Source: Chenopodium formosanum
Taxonomy: Eukaryota > Streptophyta > Magnoliopsida > Caryophyllales > Amaranthaceae
DNA: 64,000 nt
Direction of reading: 5' to 3'
Assembly: GCA_024500155.1 (NCBI GenBank)
Contig: CM044858.1
Span: forward strand, 29,096,786 to 29,160,785
This document shows positions 55,955 to 64,000 of the stretch, piece by piece. Below the pieces are notes generated by a model. That model was given only the letters and a program-made list of their open reading frames with translations. It had not been told where the DNA came from and ran no database searches. Within the stretch, counting starts at the first letter, position 1; every line of letters begins with the position of its first letter. Both the position numbers and the translations under genes were made by a program.

Positions 55955-56974
55955 ATGCCGCCAACGCCGTTAACCGTTACGCCGGAGAGGGTGGCGGCAC
56001 TAGAAGAACGAGTGGAGGAGATTTGTGAGAAACTCGGAGATGGCGAAAATTCGATGCAACACACACTGCTCAAGAAACAAGACGAGAGTATAGACAAGGT
56101 TCGACAATCCATGGAGGGAAAAATGGACCGATTCCGACAAGACATCACCCAGCAGGTAGGAATGACAGCAAGCCGGCATGACAAGGCCTTGGAGGAGATT
56201 CGCAACGCTCTTAAAGCCTTGGGAAAACAGCCCAACGGTGGGAACGAAGAGGTGGAGCAACCACTTAACATGGGTGGCTTTGAGGGAACACCTCATCTGA
56301 ACGGTGGCAACAACGAACAACAATTCGGCGCTGGAATGTTCAATGGAATTCGAATCGGAAGTTGGGAAGCAGGAGGCGGAGGAGAGTACCGTGTTCGCCA
56401 CCACGACCAGCAGGAGAACCGTGGAAACTGGAAGTTTCGAAAGTTGGATATGCCGGTGTTCGACGGGTCCGACCCGGATGGGTGGATACTCCGAGGCGAG
56501 CAATATTTTCAGTTTTACCATTTGACGAAGGTGGAGAGGATTCAAGCCGCGGTTGTCTCCATGGACGGCGACGCGCTGAGGTGGTACTAGTGGGAGCATC
56601 GCCGGCGACCGGTCATCAATTGGGAGGACTTAAAGCTACGCGTCCTGACCCAGTTCCGGCAGATCAATACGGGCACCCTACACGAACAATGGTTGGCTGT
56701 TACCCAGGTGACGACGGTGGTGGAATACCGGCGAACATTCATAGAGAGGGCGGCGCCGCTGACTGATGTGCCTGAGAGTATAATGAAGGCTCAGTTTGTG
56801 AACAGGCTCAGGGAAGACATAAAGGCCGAGATCCGAATGCTCAACCCATTAACCCTCGAAGACGCCATGGATCTTGCGATCCGGGTCGAGGAACGAAACC
56901 GGGTTAATGGATTAAGGAAAACGGGTGGGGCATACCCGAAACCCAGTCAATACTCTTACTTACTCTTACTTTAA
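55955..56974 (+). pseudogene. Gypsy Gag with one nonsense codon
   Basis: The frame starts MPPTPLTVTPERVAALEERV, a coiled-coil leader (about residues 8-90). It continues with the Gag core NWKFRKLDMPVFDGSDPDGW, QAAVVSMDGDALRWY, a TAG at 56588-56590 where relatives have Gln, WEHRRRPVINWEDLKLRVLTQFR and EDAMDLAIRVEERNRV. A frame change near 56970 separates it from the zinc-knuckle region. Gag would form the particle shell. Confidence 0.9.
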
Positions 56975-57826
56975 TCGAAGTCCTACAGCAACTCTAGGAG
57001 TTGGATCGACCCACAACTCAACCCAAAATTTCCAGCCCAGCCCACACTCCCTTAACTAAACCACAAACACCAACCCACAGCCCACAAACTCCTATCGATC
57101 CAACCCAACACCACAAAGTTCCGCAGCCTCTGTTTCAAACCCAAACTCCAATTACACTAACCGTAGCAACACCACTCCCTACCAGAACCGCAACAACTCC
57201 GGCACAACCCAGTTCAGCGGTCAGGTGCGTAGGCTAACTGACCGGGAAATTCAAGATAAGAAAGCTAGGGGCCTTTGTTTTAGGTGTGACGGAAGATGGA
57301 CGGGTCCCACTCATGTATGTACGGCGAAGGGACTTAGCGTCCTATTGGTGGAGGATGACGAGGAGAGTGAAGAAGGGGAGTTAGCGGTGTTGGAAAATTC
57401 AGGCGAGGAGGAGGAACCTTTGACGACCACCGCTGTGTCTATGAATTCGATCATGGGGTTGACCAATCCTAAGACAATGAGACTCAAAGGGGAGATAAAA
57501 GGGGAAAGTGTGATAGTCATGATCGATCCCGGTGCGACGCATAATTTTATTTCGTTGCAGGCGGTGCGAAGGTTGGGGTTGGAGGTACTGGAAGTGCGTC
57601 GTTCGGAGTTTCTCTGGGGAACGGAGAAAATATTAAGGGGAAGGGGCAGTGTTTGGGAGTGAGACTAAAGCTCAGTGACGAAGTGGAAATTGAGGAAGAA
57701 TTCTTGCCTCTTCAATTGGGTAACTCTGATGTTATATTAGGCATCCAATGGTTGGAAAAGTTGGGATCAGTGTTGACTAATTGGAAAATACAGGAAATGA
57801 GTTCTCAATGGGGGGTAAAATGGTGA
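56975..57826 (+). pseudogene. Gypsy zinc-knuckle and aspartic protease, frameshifted
   Basis: After a Pro/Thr/Gln-rich linker, LTDREIQDKKARGLCFRCDG with a later HVC gives an incomplete-looking zinc knuckle. An acidic stretch follows, then VIVMIDPGATHNFISLQAVR, the protease active site. The frame shifts near 57600. In the next frame GVSLGNGENIKGKGQC, EEEFLPLQLGNSDVILGIQWL and LTNWKIQEMS complete the protease. A second one-base loss near 57800 separates it from RT. Confidence 0.88.
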
Positions 57827-60800
57827 CAGTGAAAGAGGACCCGAGTTTGGCGAAAACAGGCATTACCCTCAAGGCCATGTTCAAGACAATTAAGAAGGAA
57901 AAAGGGGGAATGTTAGTGGAGTTAAATAGAGTGGAAGGGGAGCAGCCCATTAAGGCAGGAAGTGTGCCAGAATTTTTGAGAGGAGTGATTTCCGAGTTTG
58001 AAGGGGTTTTTAGTGAACCGAGAGGATTGCCTCCGAGCCGGGGACATGAACACGCAATCATCCTCAAAGAAGGGAGCAATCCCGTTAGCGTGCGGCCCTA
58101 TAGATACCCCCAATTTCAAAAGGATGAAATTGAGAAGTTGATCCCGGAGATGTTAATGGCCGGCATCATACGCCCTTCAACAAGCCCGTTCTCGAGTCCG
58201 GTGTTGTTAGTGAAGAAGAAGGATGGCTCTTGGAGGTTTTGTGTGGATTACCGGGCACTCAACAAGGAGACCGTCCCCAACAAATACCCAATTCCGGTGA
58301 TAGATGAGTTGTTAGATGAGTTGCACGGGGCACATGTGTTCACCAAGCTAGACCTTAAGGCGGGGTATCATCAAATCCTTGTGAAGCCGGAAGACACTCC
58401 TAAGACGGCATTCCGAACACACGAGGGACATTACAAATTTTTAGTAATGCCATTCGGGTTAACGAATGCTCCGGCGACATTTCAATCATTGATGAACGAG
58501 GTATTTCGGTCGTATTTACGCAAGTTTGTACTCGTATTTTTTGATGATATACTCGTATATAGCCCAAGTGTGAGTGCTCATGTGGAACATGTTAAGTTAG
58601 TGCTGGAGGTTCTTAAGGCCCATTCGTTGTTTGCTAATATCAACAAATGTGAGTTTGGAAAAAATGTGGTGGCATACTTGGGCCACATAATTTCAAGTGA
58701 GGGAGTTTCAGTGGACCAAGATAAAATTCAAGCCATGTTAAAATGGCCCACTCCCAAGTCATTGAGAGATCTAAGAGGATTTCTTAGGCTCACTGGGTAT
58801 TATAGGAAATACATTTTCCACTGTGCCCAAATTGCACAGCCTTTAACTTCCCAACTCAAACGTGATAGCTTTGGGTGGTGCGACGCTGCTCAACAAGCGT
58901 TTATGAAATTGAAGCTCGCCATGACCACTGCCCCTGTTTTGGTGATGCCGGACTTCAAAAAGGCTTTTGTGGTGGAATCCGATGCATCGGGATTCGGATT
59001 AGGGGCCGTGCTCATGCAAGAAGGAAGACCCGTGGCCTTCTATAGCAAGATGTTAGGGCCGAGTGGTCGGAGCAAATCGATCTACGAGAAAGAACCCATG
59101 GCGGTGTGTTTGGCGGTACAAAAATGGAAACACTATCTATTGGGGAGGAGGTTCATAATTAGGAGTGATCAACAAAGTTTAAGGTTTATTACTCAACAAA
59201 GAGAAGTGGGAATGGAGTATCAATGGTGGATTCGCAAATTAATCGGATTTGAATTTGAAATTCAATATAAGCCGGGGGTAGCTAATAGAGTCGCCGATGC
59301 GTTGTCTAGGAGGGGAGATGATGAGCAGGAGGTTGAATTTGGGGCTCTCGTGACAGTTTAGGGGGTGGATTGGAGCACCCTTGAGCGGGAAATTGCTGAT
59401 GATACTTGGATACAGAAGATGCGGGGCGAAATTGAGAAGGGAGAAGGGCAGCCTGTATTTACTGTAGAGGGCCGACACTTATTGTACAAGGGGCAGCTGA
59501 TTATACCTCAAAAGTCGGCAGTGAAGTCGGAGTTGTTTCGAGTTTACCACGACTCCCCGGAGGGAGGCCATGAGGGTGAAACGAAGACTTACCTAAGGCT
59601 TGCCCACGAGTGGTATTGGGTGGGGATGAGACGTGAAGTGGCGGTATGGGTCCGAGAGTGTGTAATCTGTCAACGCAATAAGCATTCGCAAAAGTCTCCG
59701 GCGGGCCTCTTACAACCATTACCCATTCCGGAGCGAGTGTGGGAAGATATTACAATGGATTTCGTTGAGGGATTGCCAAAATCAAAGGGTGTGGATACGA
59801 TTTTGGTGGTTGTGGACCATTTGTCCAAATATGCTCATTTTTTGGGACTCAAACACCCCTTCACGGCAGTGAGTGTGGCGGACTTATTTGCTAGAGAGAT
59901 AGTGAGATTACATGGGGTACCGAGTAGCATTGTTTCGAATCGAGATAGGGTGTTTGTGAGCTCGTTTTGGAGGGAGTTGTTCCGCTTACAAGGCATGGAC
60001 CTTAAGCGTAGCACCTCATACCACCCCTAAACGGATGGGCAATCGGAGGTGGTCAACAAAAGGTTAGAGACCTACTTGCGGTGTTTTACGGGTGAACAAC
60101 CGCGATCATGGGCAAAATGGCTTCATTGGGCTGAGTATTCGTACAACACGGCTATTCACTCGTCCACTCACACCTCCCCTTTTAAGGTCCTCTATGGAAG
60201 GGATCCACCTCGTCTCTTAAGGGTGGGCTTAGGCCAAACTGTGGTGGGTACGGTTGAGGAGCACTTACAGGAGAGAGATGCTATGTTGGATGAACTTAAA
60301 ATTAATTTGATAAAGGCCCAACAAGTCATGAAGGATAATGCTGACAAGAAGAGGAGGGAGGTAGAATTCCAGATCGGACACCGTGTTTTTCTCAAGCTTC
60401 AACCATATCGGCAGCGTTCGTTGGCTAAAAGACCCTTTGAAAAATTAGCCGCTCGGTTCTATGGACCATTCGAAGTGATTCAACGAATTGGCAAGGTGGC
60501 GTATAAGTTACTTTTACCGGCTGACTGTAAAATACACCCGGTGTTTCACGTGTCTCTGCTGAAACTTGCATTAGGGGCTGTTCCGAGCTCCCCAAGCATC
60601 CCAACCCAACTCACACCCGAGTTGGAACTCGTGGTGGAACCGGAGCATGTGCTAAGCGTTAGACCAAAGCTTGGGAAGGCAGATGGGATTGAGGTGCTGA
60701 TACAATGGCAAGGGCTGCCTGTTTTCGAGGCTACATGGGAGGATGCGGAGTCCATCAAGGCACAATTTCCTACATTCCACCTTGAGGACAAGGTGGCTGT

Positions 60801-60948
60801 TTTGGGGGGGAGTATTGCAACACACCCACTCCCACCTCCTGTGACTATCACCTACAGCAGACGCCAGAACAGGACAGCAGCAGCAGGAGTAGAGCACCAC
60901 CAACAACAACAAACCTTGGCAGCAACAAGAGGAGCAGGGGACCGTTGA
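57781..60948 (+). pseudogene. Gypsy Pol (RT-RNase H-integrase-chromodomain) with two nonsense codons
   Basis: One frame covers RT (VLLVKKKDGSWRFCVDYRAL, LDLKAGYHQI, catalytic FVLVFFDDILVYS), RNase H (VVESDASGFGLGAVLMQ) and integrase. Integrase shows the HHCC finger with CVICQRN, the core at ITMDFVEGLPKS with VVVDHLSKYAHF, and IVSNRDRVF where the usual motif is SDRD. The integrase C-end (ARFYGPFEVIQRIGKVAYKL) and a chromodomain (VLIQWQGLPVFEATWED) follow. TAG at 59359-59361 and TAA at 60028-60030 (relatives have Gln in HPQTDGQ) interrupt it. The last part reads through the purine tract into the 3' LTR and stops at 60948. Chromodomains direct integration to heterochromatin. Confidence 0.92.
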
Positions 60949-61234
60949 AAAACAGAGCAGACCAGCTACTTTTTGGTATTTGTTTGTAATGCACTTAACT
61001 AGAAAGAGGACAAGGAGAGTACTTGTAACAATTAAGGCATTATTGCCACTTTTAGCTTATTAGTAGTAGTATAAATAGTGGCTGTCTAGGAAGAGGGAGG
61101 ATATCCAGAAATTATTTGTAATAGACCCTTGGAGAGTCATGGCCTAAAGCCATGTTTATCTTTTGAAGCTTTCAAGCTAATCAAATTACAATCCGTCCTT
61201 CTAAATTATTGTTGAGTACACGCATTCCGTTGCA
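60816..61234 (+). repeat. 3' LTR of the young gypsy element
   Basis: 419 bp, near identical to 55518-55936, followed by the CATTC duplication. Confidence 0.95.
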
Positions 61235-61239
61235 CATTC

Positions 61240-62202
61240 TATGACCACCTCAACTTTGCTTTCCACCATACTCCTGCTGTTTTTTTTTTTTTAGGTTCAT
61301 CTGTTTGTCCTTTTACACTATCTATATATGCCCCTTTTTAACCAACTTATGTGATTTCTCACAATGAAAGTAAGTCATATGAAAATGCTACTTTAAGGGA
61401 CATATAAACTATACACATAATCTTCTTTGACATCTTTTGTGATATATCCGTAAAGAAAAACATAATCATGTGGGATCTAGTTAGATTCACCTCGAAATCT
61501 ACTTGTCAAATATCAACTTTTTATAATTTTTACAAAAGAATAAATAAAGATATTAATAGTCAAAGTAATATGCATTGACAAGTGAAATCAGTCATATCAC
61601 TCATGGAGTCATGGTACAATAAAAAAATTAAAAAAAAAAAAAAAACATGAGGAAGTATATTTTTTCTTGCTTGAATTGTTGTGAGAGCAGCAGTTGAGAC
61701 AAGAGAGAGAAAAAACAGGGAGGTAGGGCTAGATGGAGACACCAACACCAGCTCAACTACAAAAAACATCAAAGCTGCACAATAATAGCAGACATCCAGT
61801 TTTGGAGAAATACAAAAACACAGCAGAGAGTGAATGGAATCTTGGGTTTCATTTTCCAGTTTAATCAAGATGATCATGTCTCCCATTAGTTTAAGATATA
61901 ACTTCTCTAGATTAAGGGGATTACACCTAACGTAGAGCCAAAAGAATTGACTTTAACTGTCTTAACTTTTTAACTTGAATTCAACAAATCTCATAAAGCT
62001 TGGTCAGTTGGAAATATATTCAAATCTAGCAAAAAAATAAATAAAAATATTTGCGTAAAGGTAACCACCGAAAAACAGTTGGAGAATAAGGCAACAAGCA
62101 AAAAGGTCTCAAATAAAGTCCCTTCAACAAAAAAAAGTGCTGGGATAACATTTTGACAAATGCATAGACTGATGCTTAGATAAGATGACATTGAAAACCT
62201 AC
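61240..62202. other. Spacer, nothing recognised
   Basis: AT-rich, with poly-A/T runs. Open frames on the minus strand (for example 61886-61560) show no family signature. Confidence 0.4.
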
Positions 62203-62280
62203 CAGCATTGATCTTAATAAAGCCCACAAATCATTGTTCTCCTGCATCAGTTCTTGAGCTTTGACCTCGTAAGCATCAAT
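62203..62280 (-). other. Isolated 78-bp exon of an afadin/alpha-actinin-binding-like coiled-coil protein
   Basis: The minus strand has TTTGCAG, then 26 codons reading IDAYEVKAQELMQENNDL and WALLRSML, then a donor GTAGGT. The 78-bp length is phase 0 with consensus splice sites on both sides. The peptide resembles, from memory, the DAYEAK.QELM.EN..LRALLRSMQ segment of the plant afadin/alpha-actinin-binding (ADIP) protein family. Downstream exons are not seen before 61.3 kb, where the gypsy element lies. It is either one exon of a gene disrupted here or a captured fragment. Confidence 0.5.
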
Positions 62281-63099
62281 CTGCAAACAAAAATAATTTG
62301 AGTTAAACTAAGCCTTTTTGTTTCCCAAAGTTAGCCTTGTGAGCTAATAAATTCTGACTGATTAGCACAATTTTCATAACTTGTACAGAAGGATTGGCAC
62401 AAATTAAATAATTTTCAAATGTTGGATTAGATTTAATTGATCAAACTATAGTAAATGATCACTTCAAAGCCTCAATATTTCAACAACAATCAAAATTCAT
62501 AGTATATCACACAATATCCTAATTCAACGTCAAAATTCCAAAATTTCATCTAAAACTAGATGAGAAAAAATACAGCAAATGAAAGCTCCAACCAAAATTA
62601 ATACCTTCACTTTTGACACTGACCATGAATTCCAGCGTGACTAGGGGCTAATTCTTATTCTCACCACTATCCTATCCTCACGCCAATTCCCCAAAACCAT
62701 ACCCATAACCTTGTTATTGTAATAAAAATTAAAGAAACTATTCAACAATGGATGATAATAATTTCAGAACTCAAGGGCTAACAATGGAGCTTGAACATAC
62801 CAGAGGAGAAGAGAGAACAGAGAGGAGAGAGAGAATGGGGGGAATGCAAAAATTCGAAGGAAAACAAAAAGAGGGTTGAGGGGGGGTCATTAAAAGTCAC
62901 GTGCAAGTCACATGGCCAAGGTCAATACCGGAGCTGATGGCCTGGTCAATGCCGGAATTTAGAGTCAGGTGTCCATTAACAACAAAAATTCAAAATTGGG
63001 TGGTCTTGGGCAACAAATTTTTAAGTGGGTGGTTTTAGACAAATTATAGGTGAGAAGGAAAAGCTCTCTTTTAAAGCAAAAAATTGCAGAAATAATCGG
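62281..63099 (-). promoter_or_regulatory. Possible leader and promoter region for the 62.2 kb exon
   Basis: A (GA)n/(CT)n-rich stretch at about 62815-62850 and a donor-like CTG|GTATGT near 62800 on the minus strand could be a leader exon feeding an intron that ends at 62281. Weak evidence only. The rest is non-coding. Confidence 0.25.
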
Positions 63100-64000
63100 A
63101 AAATTGCATGTGATCATCGGCTTACCTTATGTGCAGATCTTCACCGGTCATAAAGGTCCTAAGATTCTCAATAAAACGAGTCTTGACAAGCTCAGCAAAT
63201 AAAAACCATGAGCTCGAGAGGAAATCTATCTGCAGCACCTATTCAACAATGATAGAACAAGCTGGATAAGATAGGTAGAGACCTGCCTCCTTTGATTGAA
63301 AATTTCTATATCTTGGGGAGGCATAATCCTTCTGTCAAAAAGTGAAATCCTCCCTATGCTCCAAAACCAACAAAAAAAAGACAATAGGCATTATAGAATA
63401 CTGCTTCCAGTATTCTTCCATAACTGCTATGGTGTCTAAAGTATGCTAGTCTATGATTCATAGCAGATTTAACATGATGGACAAATCTCGATTTAATAAA
63501 AAATTTCATATTTTCATACATTAACATAAATTCTACTTTATAAGCTCACGAGTGCATTTAATATGTGCACCCAAAAGACAATAACAACCAGAATTACATA
63601 ATTAAAAAAAAAATTAAAAAAGAACGTAATAATATAAAAAGAACAATAATGTTATTACTCATAAGATTATCTCTATTGGTACAACAAAATAAAATTGTTT
63701 CAAAAGTATAATGTAACAACGCGCCAAATTAAATTACTTAAAATTGAAAGAAATAAAAAATAGAATTTTAATTTTGTTTTGTGGTTTATTAAAGAACTAG
63801 TGACGCGGAAAATCAGTTAATCGAAGGCACTTCAAGAAGAAAAGCATTGGCCCATGAATAAAACTTCTTGTCACACCTATCAACCACTGCTAATGTTCCA
63901 GTTTCCAGGTTCCACAAAACAATCAAACCTTGGTGGGTAACACACAGATACACCATGTTTGGATCATCAGGATGAAGGGTCAACACTCTACCATAGAGCA
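63100..64000. repeat. Segment duplicated in direct orientation from 1798-2700 (copy 2)
   Basis: Offset to copy 1 is 61302 bp at the left border and 61300 at the window edge, so almost no net indels. Differences seen include CAGCAAAT for CAACAAAT, CAGCACC for CACCACC, GGTGTC for GCTGTC and a few A-run lengths. The copy continues past the window. Confidence 0.93.
63812..64000 (-). CDS. F-box-associated protein, C-terminal end (partial, runs off window)
   Basis: The minus strand encodes the same last 60 residues as the broken gene at 2512 (GRVLTLHPDDPN, VTHQGLIVLWNLETGTLAVV, SWANAFLLEVPSIN, stop TGA at 63813-63815). No stop appears in the visible part, but in copy 1 the nearest TAG lies just beyond the point where this window ends. 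Whether copy 2 is a working gene cannot be told. Confidence 0.7.

Larger units (their letters stand above)
55518..61234 (+). mobile_element. Full-length chromodomain Ty3/gypsy element, young but with broken ORFs
   Basis: 419-bp LTRs (55518-55936 and 60816-61234) start TGCAAC and end GTTGCA and differ at about three positions. CATTC flanks both sides (55513-55517, 61235-61239). A TTGGTATCAGAGC primer site (tRNA-iMet type) follows the 5' LTR, and GGGGGGGAGTAT precedes the 3' LTR. Gag, protease, RT, RNase H, integrase and chromodomain are all present in gypsy order, interrupted by stops and frameshifts. Confidence 0.96.

Noticed and set aside
62203..63260. Splicing of the 63.2 kb candidate exon to the 62.2 kb exon
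   Set aside because: The donor at about 63124 leaves two bases of a codon while the downstream exon needs phase 0, so the join creates stops.

Overview
This window looks like nuclear DNA from a flowering plant, most likely a eudicot. It is strongly AT-rich. Its repeats are typical of plants: Ty1/copia and Ty3/gypsy LTR retrotransposons, a 5'-truncated L1-type LINE, and Stowaway, Tourist, hAT and Mutator-like elements. The few genic remnants (F-box-associated, mTERF, legumain and an extracellular glycine-rich protein family) are spliced or plant-type. A Caryophyllales source such as spinach, beet or quinoa relatives is my guess, not something shown. I see no bacterial operon, CRISPR array, rRNA or tRNA gene.

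Layout. 0-9 kb: a broken F-box-associated gene on the minus strand with a 5'UTR intron, a Tourist-like MITE, a truncated gene fragment, and two Mutator-type terminal-inverted-repeat (TIR) elements. 9-14 kb: a 1.5 kb solo LTR with a 5-bp target site duplication (TSD), a 90-bp palindromic Stowaway, a Tourist MITE and a LINE. 14.5-20.7 kb: a complete copia element with identical LTRs, a TSD and an uninterrupted 1304-residue polyprotein; it is the only clearly intact large gene here. 20.7-32 kb: an mTERF pseudogene, a foldback Mutator-like element beside a dead hAT transposase gene that is itself split by an LTR-like insertion, a poly(A)-tailed retroposon, and a second Mutator-like element.

34.9-51.9 kb is one old minus-strand chromodomain-type Ty3/gypsy element pulled apart by at least four nested insertions. 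The largest is a 9.1 kb LTR element (40581-49726) with 2.57 kb LTRs, a tRNA-Asp primer site and only one ORF, a gag-like protein (a TR-GAG/LARD-type non-autonomous element). Rejoining the flanks across each insertion restores the gypsy reading order, and each insertion has its own TSD, so the order of events can be read. The 5' end of the gypsy element carries an exact 588-bp tandem duplication of LTR plus leader.

52-64 kb: nested Stowaway elements, a legumain 5' fragment, a repeat block of ACCCGA-like units between AT microsatellites, a young gypsy element (55518-61234) with near-identical LTRs but a badly broken coding region, a single conserved exon of a coiled-coil protein, and finally a second copy of the 1.8-2.7 kb segment. 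That copy includes the F-box gene 3' end and runs off the window.

Functionally the window is an accessory transposon graveyard between duplicated F-box sequences. Only the copia element looks capable of making all of its own proteins.
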